From Klebsiella terrigena (lineage in GTDB: Bacteria; Pseudomonadota; Gammaproteobacteria; Enterobacterales; Enterobacteriaceae): DNA of 64,000 nucleotides. Location: positions 204,802 to 268,801 of the forward strand of contig NZ_BJNO01000005.1 in assembly GCF_006539725.1 (NCBI RefSeq), in the 5' to 3' direction. The translations under genes were made by a program, and so were the position numbers. This document shows, piece by piece, positions 41,749 through 53,284 of this stretch; positions within the stretch are counted from its first letter, which is position 1; each line of letters opens with the position of its first letter. A model generated the notes under the pieces. It was not told the origin of the DNA and searched no databases. It was given only the letters and a program-made list of their open reading frames with translations.

Positions 41749-41772
41749 AGGCGATAACTTCGGTTGTCGCCT
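41749..41772 (+). other. 10-bp RNA hairpin with UUCG tetraloop between bamA and skp
   Basis: AGGCGATAAC (41749-41758) pairs over all ten positions (one T-G) with GTTGTCGCCT (41763-41772), enclosing TTCG with a C-G closing pair. In RNA this is the exceptionally stable cUUCGg loop. No T-run follows, so it is not a normal terminator. It is probably a processing or stability element, or a partial pause, between bamA and skp. Confidence 0.75.
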
Positions 41773-41826
41773 GGCCACGCAAATAACGGTACCCCTGGGT
41801 ACTCATGGGATGGTAAGGAGTTAATT

Positions 41827-42312
41827 GTGAAAAAGTGGTTATTAGCTGCAGGTCTGGGTTTAGCAATGGTAACTTCCGCACAGGCGGCAGATAAAATTGC
41901 AATGGTAAACATGAACAGCCTGTTCCAACAGGTTGCCCAGAAAACAGGCGTTTCTAATACGCTGGAAAACGAGTTCAAAGGCCGTGCGAGCGAGCTGCAG
42001 CGTATGGAAGGTGACCTGCAGTCTAAAATGCAGCGTCTGCAGTCCATGAAGCCTGGCGCCGATCGTACCAAGCTGGAAAAAGACGTAATGGCTCAGCGCC
42101 AGACTTTCTCTCAGAAGGCACAGTCTTTTGAGCAGGATCGTTCACGTCGTTCTAACGAAGAACGTGGCAAGCTGGTTACCCGTATCCAGACCGCTGTGAA
42201 AAGCGTCGCGAACAGCCAGAGCATCGATCTGGTTGTAGATTCTAATGCCGTTGCATACAACAGCAGCGATGTAAAAGACATCACCGCTGATGTGCTGAAA
42301 CATGTTAACTAA
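41827..42312 (+). CDS. skp: Periplasmic chaperone Skp (OmpH)
   Basis: Skp is a jellyfish-shaped trimeric chaperone that carries unfolded outer-membrane proteins across the periplasm to BAM. The 161-residue precursor starts at GTG 41827 behind AAGGAG, with a 20-residue signal ending TSAQA before ADKIAMVNM. The mature part has a small beta body and long coiled-coil tentacles ([19 protein letters not shown] through RRSNEERGK). Longer upstream frames lack a ribosome site. It lies 3 bases before lpxD. Confidence 0.97.
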   Translation: MKKWLLAAGLGLAMVTSAQAADKIAMVNMNSLFQQVAQKTGVSNTLENEFKGRASELQRMEGDLQSKMQRLQSMKPGADRTKLEKDVMAQRQTFSQKAQSFEQDRSRRSNEERGKLVTRIQTAVKSVANSQSIDLVVDSNAVAYNSSDVKDITADVLKHVN

Positions 42313-42315
42313 GTA

Positions 42316-43341
42316 ATGCCTTCAATTCGACTGGCTGATCTTGCGCAGCAGTTGGATGCAGAATTACACGGTGATGGCGATATCGTCATCACCGGCGTTG
42401 CATCCATGCAGGCCGCAAAAGCGGGCCATATTACGTTCATGGTAAATCCTAAATACCGTGATCGCCTGGCCGATTGCCAGGCTTCTGCCGTTGTTATGAC
42501 GCAGGATGATTTACCTTTTGCCCACGGCGCCGCGCTGGTAGTGCGTAATCCCTACCTGACCTACGCGCGCATGGCTCAAATACTTGATACCACGCCGCAG
42601 CCGGCGCAGAATGTCGCGCCCAGCGCGGTCATCGATGCCACGGCGAAGCTGGGTAAGAACGTAGCGATCGGTCCTAATGCCGTTATCGAATCCGACGTAG
42701 AGCTCGGCGATAACGTGGTTATCGGCGCCGGATGCTTCGTTGGTAAAAAGACAAAAATTGGCGCCGGCTCGCGTTTATGGGCCAACGTCACCGTTTATCA
42801 CGAGATTGAGATCGGCGAAAATTGCCTGATCCAGTCCGGCACCGTGATCGGTGCAGACGGTTTCGGTTACGCCAACGATCGCGGTAACTGGGTGAAGATC
42901 CCGCAGCTGGGTCGCGTCATTATTGGCGATCGCGTGGAGATCGGCGCCTGTACCACCATCGACCGCGGTGCGCTGGATGACACCTCGATCGGTAATGGCG
43001 TCATTATCGACAACCAGTGCCAGATTGCGCACAACGTCGTGATTGGCGACAATACCGCCGTTGCTGGCGGCGTTATCATGGCAGGCAGCCTGAAAATCGG
43101 CCGCTACTGCATGATTGGCGGTGCCAGCGTGATCAACGGCCATATGGAAATCTGTGACAAAGTGACCGTCACGGGGATGGGGATGGTTATGCGTCCTATC
43201 ACCGAACCTGGCGTTTACTCTTCGGGTATCCCGCTACAACCGAATAAGGTTTGGCGTAAAACAGCCGCGCTGGTGATGAATATTGATGATATGAGCAAGC
43301 GACTCAAAGCAGTTGAGCGCAAGGTTAATCAACAAGATTAG
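42316..43341 (+). CDS. lpxD: UDP-3-O-(3-hydroxymyristoyl)glucosamine N-acyltransferase
   Basis: LpxD adds the second 3-hydroxymyristoyl chain, from ACP, to the lipid A precursor. The 341 residues have an N-terminal uridine-binding domain and a left-handed beta-helix from about 100 to 310 made of hexapeptide repeats ([20 protein letters not shown] is one typical run). Catalytic His239 lies in [12 protein letters not shown]-terminal helical tail binds ACP. The start ATG is just after the skp stop, suggesting co-translation. Confidence 0.98.
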   Translation: MPSIRLADLAQQLDAELHGDGDIVITGVASMQAAKAGHITFMVNPKYRDRLADCQASAVVMTQDDLPFAHGAALVVRNPYLTYARMAQILDTTPQPAQNVAPSAVIDATAKLGKNVAIGPNAVIESDVELGDNVVIGAGCFVGKKTKIGAGSRLWANVTVYHEIEIGENCLIQSGTVIGADGFGYANDRGNWVKIPQLGRVIIGDRVEIGACTTIDRGALDDTSIGNGVIIDNQCQIAHNVVIGDNTAVAGGVIMAGSLKIGRYCMIGGASVINGHMEICDKVTVTGMGMVMRPITEPGVYSSGIPLQPNKVWRKTAALVMNIDDMSKRLKAVERKVNQQD

Positions 43342-43491
43342 CGCACCCAGCCAAACGCGAATCATGCCACGTAGCCGATAAAGCGGCTGCCTGGAAGGTG
43401 AAGCGTGAAAATTTTCGGCCTGTTGCATTCATAAGATTGCCGCAGGCCGTGTTATTATTGCCTTTTAGTATATTTGGACAGGAAGAGTATT

Positions 43492-43947
43492 TTGACTACT
43501 GACACTCATACTCTGCACATTGAAGAGATTCTGGAACTTCTGCCTCACCGTTACCCGTTCCTGCTGGTAGACCGCGTGCTGGATTTTGAAGAAGGTCGTT
43601 TTCTGCGCGCAGTAAAAAATGTTTCTGTTAACGAGCCGTTTTTCCAGGGGCATTTCCCTGGTAAACCGATTTTACCAGGCGTACTGATTCTGGAAGCGAT
43701 GGCGCAGGCCACCGGCATCCTGGCATTCAAAAGCGTGGGTAAGCTCGAGCCGGGCGAACTGTACTATTTTGCCGGGATTGATGAAGCGCGTTTCAAACGT
43801 CCGGTAGTACCAGGCGATCAGATGATTATGGAAGTCACTTTTGAGAAAACCCGCCGCGGCCTGACGCGTTTTAAAGGCGTCGCGACGGTTGACGGGAAAG
43901 TGGTTTGCGAAGCAACGATGATGTGTGCGCGTAGCCGGGAGGCCTGA
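43492..43947 (+). CDS. fabZ: 3-hydroxyacyl-[ACP] dehydratase FabZ
   Basis: FabZ dehydrates 3-hydroxyacyl-ACP in fatty acid elongation and competes with LpxA for 3-hydroxymyristoyl-ACP. The 151 residues form one hot-dog fold with catalytic His54 ([10 protein letters not shown]) and Glu68 ([10 protein letters not shown]). TTG 43492 ([12 protein letters not shown]) gives the family length, with GGAAGAG upstream. The 150-base lpxD-fabZ gap holds only a weak 5-bp hairpin. It lies 3 bases before lpxA. Confidence 0.97.
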   Translation: MTTDTHTLHIEEILELLPHRYPFLLVDRVLDFEEGRFLRAVKNVSVNEPFFQGHFPGKPILPGVLILEAMAQATGILAFKSVGKLEPGELYYFAGIDEARFKRPVVPGDQMIMEVTFEKTRRGLTRFKGVATVDGKVVCEATMMCARSREA

Positions 43948-43950
43948 TAC

Positions 43951-44739
43951 GTGATTGATAAAACCGCCTTTATTCATCCTTCAGCCATTGTAGAAGAAGG
44001 CGCCGTTATCGGTGCTAACGCTCACATTGGTCCGTTTTGTATTGTTGGTGCTAACGTCGTGATTGGCGAAGGTACCGTACTGAAGTCTCATGTTGTCGTT
44101 AACGGTCATACCACGATTGGCCGCGATAATGAGATCTATCAGTTCGCTTCCATCGGCGAAGTTAACCAGGATCTGAAATATGCTGGCGAACCGACGCGTG
44201 TGGAAATTGGCGATCGCAACCGCATCCGCGAAAGCGTCACCATTCATCGCGGTACAGTACAGGGCGGTGGATTAACGAAGGTGGGCAGCGATAACCTGCT
44301 GATGATCAACGCCCACGTGGCGCATGATTGTACGGTTGGCGATCGCTGCATTCTGGCCAATAACGCGACCCTTGCCGGGCACGTCTCGCTGGATGATTAC
44401 GTTATCATCGGCGGCATGACCGCGGTGCATCAGTTCTGCATCATCGGTGCCCACGTGATGGTTGGCGGCTGCTCCGGCGTTGCGCAGGACGTTCCGCCGT
44501 TCGTTATTGCCCAGGGCAACCACGCGACGCCGTTTGGCGTCAACATCGAAGGCCTGAAACGCCGCGGCTTCAGCCGTGAAGCGATCACCGCAATTCGTAA
44601 CGCGTATAAGCTGCTGTACCGCAGCGGCAAAACGCTGGACGAAGCCAAGCCGGAAATCGCCGAACTGGCGGCTCAGCATGCTGAAGTTCAGCCATTTTAC
44701 GACTTCTTTGCCCGCTCTACCCGCGGCCTGATTCGTTAA
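43951..44739 (+). CDS. lpxA: UDP-N-acetylglucosamine O-acyltransferase
   Basis: LpxA transfers 3-hydroxymyristoyl from ACP to the 3-OH of UDP-GlcNAc, the first lipid A step. The 262 residues are a left-handed beta-helix of hexapeptide repeats, with catalytic His125 in [11 protein letters not shown] and a C-terminal helical domain ending STRGLIR. The start is GTG 43951 ([12 protein letters not shown]) behind GGGAGG. It overlaps lpxB by one base (TAATG). Confidence 0.98.
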   Translation: MIDKTAFIHPSAIVEEGAVIGANAHIGPFCIVGANVVIGEGTVLKSHVVVNGHTTIGRDNEIYQFASIGEVNQDLKYAGEPTRVEIGDRNRIRESVTIHRGTVQGGGLTKVGSDNLLMINAHVAHDCTVGDRCILANNATLAGHVSLDDYVIIGGMTAVHQFCIIGAHVMVGGCSGVAQDVPPFVIAQGNHATPFGVNIEGLKRRGFSREAITAIRNAYKLLYRSGKTLDEAKPEIAELAAQHAEVQPFYDFFARSTRGLIR

Positions 44740-45887
44740 TGGCTGCACAGCGTCCCCTGACTATTGCCCTGGTCGCCGGAGAAACCTCCGGCGATATTCT
44801 TGGTGCTGGTCTGATCCGCGCGCTCAAGGCACGCATTCCCGATGCGCGCTTTGTCGGCGTGGCGGGGCCGCTAATGCAGGCCGAGGGCTGCGAAGCCTGG
44901 TATGAAATGGAAGAGCTGGCGGTGATGGGCATTGTTGAAGTGCTCGGTCGCTTACGCCGCCTGCTGCACATCCGCGCCGATCTCACCCGTCGCTTCAGCG
45001 AGCTGCGTCCCGACGTTTTTGTTGGCATTGACGCGCCGGACTTCAATATCACCCTCGAAGGCAACCTGAAAAAGCAGGGCATCAGGACTATCCATTACGT
45101 CAGCCCGTCGGTTTGGGCATGGCGACAAAAACGCGTTTTCAAAATTGGCAGATCGACCGATCTGGTGCTGGCATTTCTGCCTTTCGAAAAAGCGTTTTAC
45201 GACACATTTAACGTTCCCTGCCGCTTCATCGGCCACACCATGGCGGATGCGATGCCGCTGGATCCGGATAAAGGCGCCGCGCGCGACCGCCTGGGCATCG
45301 CCCGGGACGCGCACTGCCTGGCGCTGCTGCCGGGGAGCCGCGGGGCAGAAGTTGAAATGCTCAGCGCGGACTTCCTCAAAACCGCGCAGATTTTGCGTGA
45401 CAGCTATCCCGATCTGCAGGTGCTGGTCCCGCTGGTGAACGCCAAAAGGCGCGAACAGTTTGAACGTATCAAAGCCGAAACGGCGCCGGATCTCCCGGTT
45501 CACCTGCTGGATGGTCAGGCGCGTGATGCGATGATCGCCAGCGATGCCGCGCTGCTCGCCTCCGGGACGGCGGCGCTGGAGTGCATGCTGGCCAAATGTC
45601 CGATGGTCGTTGGCTACCGCATGAAGCCGTTTACCTTCTGGCTGGCGAAGCGGCTGGTGAAAACCGATTACGTTTCGCTACCTAACCTGCTGGCCGGGCG
45701 CGAGCTGGTTAAAGAGCTGCTGCAGGATGAGTGTCAGCCGCAGCTGCTCGCCGATGCGCTGCGGCCGCTGCTGGCCGACGGTAAAACCAGCCATGAAATG
45801 CACGACACCTTCCGCGCGCTGCATCAACAAATTCGCTGCAATGCTGATGAGCAGGCGGCGGACGCGGTACTGGAGTTAGTAAAATGA
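44739..45887 (+). CDS. lpxB: Lipid-A-disaccharide synthase
   Basis: LpxB condenses UDP-diacylglucosamine with lipid X to form the lipid A disaccharide at the inner-membrane face. The 382-residue GT19 enzyme shows [41 protein letters not shown] and [13 protein letters not shown], followed by the C-terminal swapped domain. It overlaps lpxA by one base and rnhB by four (ATGA). Confidence 0.98.
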   Translation: MAAQRPLTIALVAGETSGDILGAGLIRALKARIPDARFVGVAGPLMQAEGCEAWYEMEELAVMGIVEVLGRLRRLLHIRADLTRRFSELRPDVFVGIDAPDFNITLEGNLKKQGIRTIHYVSPSVWAWRQKRVFKIGRSTDLVLAFLPFEKAFYDTFNVPCRFIGHTMADAMPLDPDKGAARDRLGIARDAHCLALLPGSRGAEVEMLSADFLKTAQILRDSYPDLQVLVPLVNAKRREQFERIKAETAPDLPVHLLDGQARDAMIASDAALLASGTAALECMLAKCPMVVGYRMKPFTFWLAKRLVKTDYVSLPNLLAGRELVKELLQDECQPQLLADALRPLLADGKTSHEMHDTFRALHQQIRCNADEQAADAVLELVK

Positions 45888-46480
45888 TTGAGTTTGTCTA
45901 TCCGCATACCCATCTTGTTGCCGGCGTTGATGAAGTTGGACGCGGGCCGCTGGTGGGGGCGGTCGTCACCGCAGCGGTGATCCTCGATCCGGCAAAGCCG
46001 ATTATTGGCCTGAATGACTCCAAAAAATTAAGCGAAAAGCGTCGCCTGGCGCTGTTCGATGAGATCAAAGAGAAGGCCCTGTCATGGAGCCTTGGCCGCG
46101 CGGAGCCGCACGAGATTGACGAGCTGAATATCCTGCACGCAACGATGCTGGCCATGCAGCGCGCCGTCGCCGGCTTACACATAGCGCCGGAGTTCGTGCT
46201 GATTGACGGTAACCGCTGTCCGCCGCTGCCGGCCCCGTCGCTGGCGGTTGTTAAAGGCGATAGCCGGGTGGCGGAAATCAGCGCGGCGTCTATTCTGGCT
46301 AAAGTCACGCGCGATGCGGAGATGGTGACGCTGGATCTGGAGTTTCCTCAATACGGCTTTGCGCAGCATAAAGGCTATCCCACCGCTTTCCATCTGGAAA
46401 AGCTGATAGAGCATGGCGCAACAGAGCATCATCGGCGCAGTTTCGGCCCGGTAAAACGCGCGCTGGGCCTCGCGTCCTGA
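45884..46480 (+). CDS. rnhB: Ribonuclease HII
   Basis: RNase HII cuts RNA in RNA-DNA hybrids and starts removal of single ribonucleotides from DNA. The 198 residues carry the [10 protein letters not shown] motif with Asp16 and Glu17, the third acidic residue in [10 protein letters not shown], and the fourth in the VTRDAEM segment. It overlaps the lpxB end by four bases and precedes dnaE by 34. Confidence 0.97.
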   Translation: MIEFVYPHTHLVAGVDEVGRGPLVGAVVTAAVILDPAKPIIGLNDSKKLSEKRRLALFDEIKEKALSWSLGRAEPHEIDELNILHATMLAMQRAVAGLHIAPEFVLIDGNRCPPLPAPSLAVVKGDSRVAEISAASILAKVTRDAEMVTLDLEFPQYGFAQHKGYPTAFHLEKLIEHGATEHHRRSFGPVKRALGLAS

Positions 46481-46514
46481 ATCAATACGCAATCAAGTAA
46501 CGCGGAATCTGAAG

Positions 46515-49500
46515 ATGGCTGAACCACGTTTCGTACACCTCAGGGTGCACAGCGACTATTCCATGATCGATGGGCTGGCGAAAACCGGGCCGCTGGTGAA
46601 AAAGGCGGCCGCGTTAGGCATGCCGGCGCTGGCGATCACCGATTTTACCAACCTGTGCGGGCTGGTGAAGTTCTACGGAGCGGGACACGGAGCCGGGATC
46701 AAGCCGATCGTCGGCGCGGATTTTCACGTCCAGTGCGATCTGCTGGGCGATGAGCTGACCGAAATTACCGTCCTGGCGGCCGATAACGCCGGCTACCAAA
46801 ACCTCACTCTGCTGATTTCACGCGCCTATCAGCGCGGTTACGGCGCCCTCGGGCCGTGGATCGACAGAGACTGGCTGGTTGAGCATCAGGAAGGGCTGAT
46901 TCTGCTCTCCGGCGCGCGCAAAGGCGACGTCGGCGTGTGCATGACGCGCGGCAACGCGGCGCTGGTTGAACAGTGCGTCGACTTCTACGAAGAGCACTTC
47001 CCCAATCGCTACTATCTGGAGCTGATCCGCACCGGTCGGGCGGACGAAGAGACCTATCTGCACGCCGCCGTCCAGCTGGCGGAGGAGCGCGGGCTGCCGG
47101 TGGTGGCGACGAACGACGTGCGCTTCCTCGAGACCGGCGACTTCGACGCGCATGAAATCCGCGTGGCGATCCATGACGGCTTCACCCTCGACGATCCGAA
47201 GCGCCCGCGTAACTATTCGCCGCAGCAGTATATGCGCAGCGAAGATGAGATGTGCGAACTGTTCTCCGATCTCCCCGAGGCGCTGGAAAATAGCGTAGAA
47301 ATTGCCAAACGCTGTAACGTCACCGTGCGCCTTGGCGAATATTTCCTGCCGCAGTTCCCGACCGGCGAGATGACGACTGAAGATTTCCTGGTATTGAAAT
47401 CGAAAGAGGGTCTGGAAGAGCGCCTGGAATTCTTGTTCCCCGACGAAGCCGAGCGTAAAGAGAAGCGCCCGGAATATGATGAACGTCTGGAGATCGAGCT
47501 GCAGGTTATCAACCAGATGGGCTTCCCTGGCTACTTCCTGATCGTGATGGAATTTATCCAGTGGTCGAAGGATAACGGCGTGCCCGTTGGTCCTGGACGA
47601 GGCTCCGGCGCCGGCTCGCTGGTGGCCTACGCGCTGAAAATTACCGATCTCGATCCGCTGGAGTTCGATCTGCTGTTCGAACGCTTCCTGAACCCGGAGC
47701 GCGTGTCGATGCCCGACTTTGACGTCGACTTCTGTATGGAGAAGCGCGATCAGGTTATCGAGCACGTTGCGGACATGTACGGCCGCGATGCGGTATCGCA
47801 GATTATTACCTTCGGTACGATGGCGGCAAAAGCGGTTATCCGCGACGTTGGCCGCGTGCTGGGCCATCCGTATGGCTTCGTCGATCGCATCTCAAAACTG
47901 GTGCCGCCGGATCCGGGGATGACCCTGGCGAAAGCCTTTGAAGCCGAACCGCAGCTGCCAGAAATCTACGAAGCTGACGAAGAGGTCAAGGCGCTGATCG
48001 ATATGGCGCGCAAGCTGGAAGGCGTCACACGTAACGCCGGTAAGCACGCGGGCGGGGTGGTTATCGCCCCGACCAAAATCACCGATTTTGCCCCGCTGTA
48101 CTGCGATGAGGCCGGGCTGCATCCGGTCACCCAGTTTGATAAGAACGACGTGGAATATGCGGGGCTGGTCAAGTTTGACTTCCTCGGCCTGCGTACGCTG
48201 ACGATCATCAACTGGGCGCTGGAGATGATCAACAAGCGGCGGGCCAAGAACGGCGAAGAGCCGCTGGATATCGCCGCCATTCCGCTGGAAGATAAGAAAA
48301 GTTTTGATATGCTGCAGCGCTCGGAAACCACCGCGGTTTTCCAGCTTGAATCGCGCGGCATGAAAGACCTGATCAAACGTCTGCAGCCGGACTGCTTCGA
48401 AGATATGATCGCCCTCGTGGCGCTGTTCCGTCCCGGTCCGCTGCAATCAGGGATGGTGGATAACTTTATCGACCGTAAGCACGGCCGGGAGGAGATCTCC
48501 TATCCGGACGTGCAGTGGCAGCATGAGTGTCTGAAGCCGGTGCTGGAGCCGACCTACGGCATTATCCTGTATCAGGAACAGGTCATGCAGATCGCGCAGG
48601 AGCTTTCCGGCTATACGCTCGGCGGCGCGGATATGCTGCGTCGTGCGATGGGTAAGAAAAAGCCGGAGGAGATGGCCAAGCAGCGCGGCACCTTCGAGGA
48701 AGGGGCAAAGAAAAACGGCGTTGATGGCGAGCTGGCGATAAAAATCTTCGACCTGGTGGAGAAATTCGCCGGTTACGGATTTAACAAATCGCACTCCGCG
48801 GCCTATGCGCTGGTCTCCTACCAGACGCTGTGGCTGAAGGCACACTACCCGGCAGAGTTTATGGCCGCGGTCATGACGGCGGATATGGACAACACCGAGA
48901 AGGTAGTTGGGCTGGTGGATGAGTGCTGGCGGATGGGGCTGAAAATCCTGCCGCCTGACATTAACTCCGGCCTGTACCATTTCCACGTTAATGACGAGGG
49001 TGAAATCGTCTACGGCATTGGGGCAATTAAAGGCGTCGGCGAAGGTCCAATCGAAGCGATTATCGAAGCGCGTAACGAAGGCGGCTATTTCCGCGAGCTC
49101 TTCGACCTTTGCGCCCGTACCGATACCAAAAAGCTCAACCGCCGGGTGCTGGAAAAACTGATTATGTCCGGGGCGTTTGACCGCCTCGGGCCGCATCGCG
49201 CAGCGCTGATGAATTCGCTTGGCGACGCCCTGAAGGCCGCCGATCAGCACGCAAAAGCCGAGGCCATTGGCCAGGCCGACATGTTCGGCGTGCTGGCGGA
49301 AGAGCCGGAACAAATCGAGCAATCCTACGCGAACTGCCAGCCGTGGCCGGAGCAGGTGGTGCTCGATGGCGAAAGGGAGACACTGGGGCTGTATCTGACC
49401 GGTCACCCGATCAACCAGTATTTGAAAGAGATCGAGCGCTACGTAGGCGGCGTCAGGCTCAAAGACATGCATCCGACCGATCGTGGTAAAGTTACCACGG

Positions 49501-49997
49501 CGGCGGGGCTCGTTATTGCTGCGCGGGTAATGGTCACCAAGCGCGGCAATCGTATCGGCATCTGTACTCTGGATGACCGTTCCGGGCGTCTGGAGGTGAT
49601 GTTATTCACCGACGCTCTGGATAAATATCAGCAATTGCTGGAAAAAGACCGCATACTTATCGTCAGCGGACAGGTCAGCTTTGATGACTTCAGCGGGGGG
49701 CTTAAAATGACCGCCCGTGAAGTGATGGACATTGACGAAGCCCGGGAAAAATATGCTCGCGGGCTTGCTATCTCGCTGACGGACAGGCAAATTGATGACC
49801 AGCTTTTAAACCGACTCCGTCAGTCTCTGGAACCCCACCGTTCGGGAACTATTCCAGTGCACCTCTATTATCAGAGGGCGGATGCGCGCGCGCGGCTGCG
49901 TTTCGGCGCAACATGGCGCGTCTCTCCGAGCGATCGTTTACTCAACGATCTGCGTGGCCTTATCGGCTCGGAGCAGGTGGAACTGGAGTTTGACTAA
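46515..49997 (+). CDS. dnaE: DNA polymerase III alpha subunit
   Basis: DnaE is the replicative polymerase subunit. The 1,160 residues begin with a PHP domain ([18 protein letters not shown]). The polymerase core has the catalytic acidic motif PDFDVDFCM near 400, the preceding [16 protein letters not shown] loop, and the third Asp in [11 protein letters not shown]. Helix-hairpin-helix, OB-fold and C-terminal tau-binding domains follow. It lies between lpid A genes and accA, an arrangement conserved in enterobacteria. Confidence 0.99.
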   Translation: MAEPRFVHLRVHSDYSMIDGLAKTGPLVKKAAALGMPALAITDFTNLCGLVKFYGAGHGAGIKPIVGADFHVQCDLLGDELTEITVLAADNAGYQNLTLLISRAYQRGYGALGPWIDRDWLVEHQEGLILLSGARKGDVGVCMTRGNAALVEQCVDFYEEHFPNRYYLELIRTGRADEETYLHAAVQLAEERGLPVVATNDVRFLETGDFDAHEIRVAIHDGFTLDDPKRPRNYSPQQYMRSEDEMCELFSDLPEALENSVEIAKRCNVTVRLGEYFLPQFPTGEMTTEDFLVLKSKEGLEERLEFLFPDEAERKEKRPEYDERLEIELQVINQMGFPGYFLIVMEFIQWSKDNGVPVGPGRGSGAGSLVAYALKITDLDPLEFDLLFERFLNPERVSMPDFDVDFCMEKRDQVIEHVADMYGRDAVSQIITFGTMAAKAVIRDVGRVLGHPYGFVDRISKLVPPDPGMTLAKAFEAEPQLPEIYEADEEVKALIDMARKLEGVTRNAGKHAGGVVIAPTKITDFAPLYCDEAGLHPVTQFDKNDVEYAGLVKFDFLGLRTLTIINWALEMINKRRAKNGEEPLDIAAIPLEDKKSFDMLQRSETTAVFQLESRGMKDLIKRLQPDCFEDMIALVALFRPGPLQSGMVDNFIDRKHGREEISYPDVQWQHECLKPVLEPTYGIILYQEQVMQIAQELSGYTLGGADMLRRAMGKKKPEEMAKQRGTFEEGAKKNGVDGELAIKIFDLVEKFAGYGFNKSHSAAYALVSYQTLWLKAHYPAEFMAAVMTADMDNTEKVVGLVDECWRMGLKILPPDINSGLYHFHVNDEGEIVYGIGAIKGVGEGPIEAIIEARNEGGYFRELFDLCARTDTKKLNRRVLEKLIMSGAFDRLGPHRAALMNSLGDALKAADQHAKAEAIGQADMFGVLAEEPEQIEQSYANCQPWPEQVVLDGERETLGLYLTGHPINQYLKEIERYVGGVRLKDMHPTDRGKVTTAAGLVIAARVMVTKRGNRIGICTLDDRSGRLEVMLFTDALDKYQQLLEKDRILIVSGQVSFDDFSGGLKMTAREVMDIDEAREKYARGLAISLTDRQIDDQLLNRLRQSLEPHRSGTIPVHLYYQRADARARLRFGATWRVSPSDRLLNDLRGLIGSEQVELEFD

Positions 49998-50009
49998 TAC
50001 AGGAATACT

Positions 50010-50969
50010 ATGAGTCTGAATTTCCTTGATTTTGAACAGCCGATTGCAGAGCTGGAAGCGAAAATCGATTCCCTGACTGCAGTAAGCCGTCAGGATGAGA
50101 AACTCGATATTAACATCGATGAAGAAGTGCATCGTCTGCGTGAAAAAAGCGTAGAGCTGACGCGTAAAATCTTCGCCGATCTCGGCGCATGGCAGGTTGC
50201 TCAGCTGGCACGCCATCCACGTCGCCCATACACCCTGGATTATGTCCGCCTGGCGTTCGACGAGTTTGACGAACTGGCCGGCGACCGTGCCTACGCTGAT
50301 GATAAAGCTATCGTCGGCGGTATTGCGCGTCTGGACGGGCGTCCGGTGATGATTATCGGCCACCAGAAAGGGCGCGAGACGAAAGAAAAAATTCGTCGCA
50401 ACTTTGGCATGCCGGCACCGGAAGGCTACCGTAAGGCGCTGCGTCTGATGGAGATGGCCGAGCGCTTTAAAATGCCGATCATCACCTTTATCGACACCCC
50501 AGGTGCCTACCCGGGCGTTGGCGCGGAAGAGCGCGGCCAGTCGGAAGCGATTGCCCGTAACCTGCGTGAAATGTCGCGCCTGAGCGTACCGGTCATCTGC
50601 ACCGTTATCGGCGAAGGCGGCTCCGGCGGCGCGCTGGCGATTGGCGTCGGTGACAAAGTGAATATGCTGCAGTACAGCACCTATTCCGTTATTTCACCGG
50701 AAGGCTGCGCGTCCATTCTGTGGAAAAGCGCGGACAAAGCCCCGCTGGCTGCTGAAGCCATGGGGATCGTGGCCCCGCGTCTGAAAGAGCTGAAGCTTAT
50801 CGACTCCATTATTCCGGAGCCGCTGGGCGGCGCGCATCGCAATCCGGAAGCTATCGCTGCAAGCCTGAAAGCGCAGCTGCTGGCCGATCTGGCGGACCTC
50901 GATATCCTGAGCGAAGAAGAGCTGTTAAACCGTCGCTATCAGCGTCTGATGAACTACGGCTACGCCTGA
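50010..50969 (+). CDS. accA: Acetyl-CoA carboxylase carboxyltransferase subunit alpha
   Basis: AccA, with AccD, transfers CO2 from carboxybiotin to acetyl-CoA to make malonyl-CoA, the committed fatty acid step. The 319 residues start [19 protein letters not shown]. The crotonase-type core shows [20 protein letters not shown] and [15 protein letters not shown], the oxyanion glycine loops. It starts 12 bases after dnaE; a strong terminator closes the cluster. Confidence 0.99.
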   Translation: MSLNFLDFEQPIAELEAKIDSLTAVSRQDEKLDINIDEEVHRLREKSVELTRKIFADLGAWQVAQLARHPRRPYTLDYVRLAFDEFDELAGDRAYADDKAIVGGIARLDGRPVMIIGHQKGRETKEKIRRNFGMPAPEGYRKALRLMEMAERFKMPIITFIDTPGAYPGVGAEERGQSEAIARNLREMSRLSVPVICTVIGEGGSGGALAIGVGDKVNMLQYSTYSVISPEGCASILWKSADKAPLAAEAMGIVAPRLKELKLIDSIIPEPLGGAHRNPEAIAASLKAQLLADLADLDILSEEELLNRRYQRLMNYGYA

Positions 50970-50990
50970 TTCTTCCTTGCGTTATGCCGT

Positions 50991-51021
50991 AAAAAGGGCC
51001 GGATTTTCCGGCCCTTTTTTT
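50991..51021 (+). terminator. Terminator of the lpx-dnaE-accA cluster
   Basis: AGGGCCGGA (50995-51003), loop TTT and TCCGGCCCT (51007-51015) are followed by seven T. It lies 26 bases after the accA stop. Confidence 0.94.
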
Positions 51022-51083
51022 ATGTGCGATACCCAGGCGCGGTTGCTATGATGCCTGCCTTAGGTCAATTCCAGGAGGAATGC

Positions 51084-53222
51084 GTGAACATCATTGCCAT
51101 CATGGGTCCCCACGGCGTCTATCATAAAGACGAACCGATTAAAGAACTGGAAGCCGCCCTGCAACAGCAAGGCTTTCAGACCATCTGGCCGCAAAATAGC
51201 GCCGACCTGCTGCAGTTTATCGAACATAATCCGCGGATCTGCGGCGTCATTTTTGACTGGGATGAGTATAACGTCGAGCTGTGCAGCGATATTAATCAGC
51301 TCAACGAATATCTGCCGCTGTACGCGTTTATCAACGCGCATTCGACGATGGATGTCAGCAGTCAGGATCTGCGTATGACGCTGTGGTTCTTCGAGTATGC
51401 TCTCGGCCTGGCGCAGGAGATTGCCACCCGCATCGGCCAGTACACCCGTGAGTATCTCGACAACATCACGCCGCCGTTTACCAAAGCGTTGTTCAACTAC
51501 GTCCAGGAGGGTAAATATACCTTCTGCACGCCGGGACATATGGGCGGCAGCGCCTACCAGAAAAGCCCGGTAGGCTGCCTGTTTTATGATTTCTTTGGCG
51601 GCAATACGCTCAAGGCCGACGTCTCCATTTCCGTGACGGAGCTGGGATCGCTGCTCGATCACTCCGGGCCGCATCTGGAGGCGGAAGAGTATATCGCTCG
51701 CGCCTTCGGTGCAGAGCAGAGCTATATGGTGACTAACGGCACCTCAACGTCGAACAAAATTGTCGGCATGTACTCTGCCCCGGCGGGGAGCACGCTGCTT
51801 ATCGATCGCAACTGCCACAAGTCGCTGGCGCATCTGCTGATGATGAGCGACGTCGTCCCGCTGTGGCTCAAGCCGACGCGCAACGCGCTGGGGATCCTCG
51901 GCGGCATCCCGAAGCGGGAGTTTACCCGCGACAGCATTCAGCACAAGGTGAGCACGACGGGCGGGGCGCAGTGGCCGGTACATGCGGTGATCACCAACTC
52001 CACCTACGACGGCCTGCTGTATAACACTACCTGGATAAAAGAGACGCTCGACGTCCCCTCTATCCACTTTGACTCCGCGTGGGTGCCCTATACCCATTTC
52101 CACCCGATTTATCAGGGGAAGAGCGGCATGAGCGGCGATCGCGTGCCGGGCAAAGTTATCTTTGAAACCCAGTCGACGCACAAAATGCTGGCGGCGCTGT
52201 CGCAGGCTTCGCTGATCCATATTAAAGGCAGCTATGACGAAGAGACCTTCAATGAAGCCTTTATGATGCATACCTCTACCTCGCCGAGCTATCCCATCGT
52301 CGCCTCGATTGAAACCGCCGCGGCAATGCTGCGCGGGAACTCGGGCAAGCGCCTGATCCAGCGCTCGATTGAGCGGGCGCTGGATTTCCGCAAAGAGGTA
52401 CAGCGCCTGCGCGAAGAGGCGGACGGCTGGTTCTTTGATATCTGGCAGCCGGAAGATATTGCCGAGACCCGGTGCTGGCCGGTTGCTGCCGGTGAGCAGT
52501 GGCATGGTTTTCAGGATGCCGATGACGACCATATGTTCCTCGATCCGGTTAAGGTGACGATCCTGACGCCGGGGATGGATGAGCAGGGCAATATGGATGA
52601 CGAAGGCATCCCGGCCGCGCTGGTGGCGAAGTTCCTCGATGAGCGCGGCGTGGTGGTGGAAAAAACCGGGCCCTATAACCTGCTGTTCCTTTTCAGCATC
52701 GGCATCGACAAAACCCGGGCGATGGGGCTGCTGCGCGGCCTGACGGAGTTTAAACGCGGCTACGATCTTAATCTGCGGGTGAAGAATATGCTGCCGGATC
52801 TCTACGCCGAAGACCCGGATTTCTACCGCAATATGCGCATTCAGGATCTGGCCCAGGGGATCCATCGTTTGATCCGTCAGCACCAGCTTTCGCAGCTGAT
52901 GCTGAGCGCCTTCGACGTCCTGCCGGAAATGAAGATGACGCCGCACCAGGCCTGGCAGCGGCAAATCAAAGGCGAGGTGGAGACCATTGAGCTGGAAAAT
53001 CTGGTCGGGCGTATATCCGCTAACATGATCCTGCCGTATCCGCCGGGCGTACCGCTGCTGATGCCCGGGGAGATGATTACCGAGGAGAGCCGCGCGGTGC
53101 TCGATTTCCTGCTGATGCTGTGCTCCATTGGCCGCCATTATCCGGGCTTTGAAACCGACATTCACGGGGCGAAGCGCGACGAGGATGGCGTCTATCGGGT
53201 ACGGGTCTTAAAAAATGATTAG
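51084..53222 (+). CDS. ldcC: Constitutive lysine decarboxylase LdcC
   Basis: LdcC converts lysine to cadaverine with pyridoxal phosphate. The 712 residues match LdcC more than CadA as I remember them. The parts are an N-terminal wing domain, the PLP core with CTPGHMGGSAYQKSPVG and Lys367 in STHKMLAALSQ, and a C-terminal domain ending GAKRDEDGVYRVRVLK. The start is GTG 51084 (MNIIAIMGPHG) behind a strong AGGAGGA. No cadB antiporter is adjacent, as expected for the constitutive enzyme. Confidence 0.97.
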   Translation: MNIIAIMGPHGVYHKDEPIKELEAALQQQGFQTIWPQNSADLLQFIEHNPRICGVIFDWDEYNVELCSDINQLNEYLPLYAFINAHSTMDVSSQDLRMTLWFFEYALGLAQEIATRIGQYTREYLDNITPPFTKALFNYVQEGKYTFCTPGHMGGSAYQKSPVGCLFYDFFGGNTLKADVSISVTELGSLLDHSGPHLEAEEYIARAFGAEQSYMVTNGTSTSNKIVGMYSAPAGSTLLIDRNCHKSLAHLLMMSDVVPLWLKPTRNALGILGGIPKREFTRDSIQHKVSTTGGAQWPVHAVITNSTYDGLLYNTTWIKETLDVPSIHFDSAWVPYTHFHPIYQGKSGMSGDRVPGKVIFETQSTHKMLAALSQASLIHIKGSYDEETFNEAFMMHTSTSPSYPIVASIETAAAMLRGNSGKRLIQRSIERALDFRKEVQRLREEADGWFFDIWQPEDIAETRCWPVAAGEQWHGFQDADDDHMFLDPVKVTILTPGMDEQGNMDDEGIPAALVAKFLDERGVVVEKTGPYNLLFLFSIGIDKTRAMGLLRGLTEFKRGYDLNLRVKNMLPDLYAEDPDFYRNMRIQDLAQGIHRLIRQHQLSQLMLSAFDVLPEMKMTPHQAWQRQIKGEVETIELENLVGRISANMILPYPPGVPLLMPGEMITEESRAVLDFLLMLCSIGRHYPGFETDIHGAKRDEDGVYRVRVLKND

Positions 53223-53284
53223 GTGCTTGCGCCGCGGCGGGCGGTGCGGGTAACCTGGCTGATATCAATACGAGGATGTTTACC

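Noticed and set aside
46818..47867. 349-residue frame antisense to dnaE
   Set aside because: It is a shadow of the dnaE PHP/polymerase region with no family features.
51744..53165. 473-residue frame antisense to ldcC
   Set aside because: It is a shadow of a well-supported gene, with Arg/His/Gln-rich low-information composition and no start signals.
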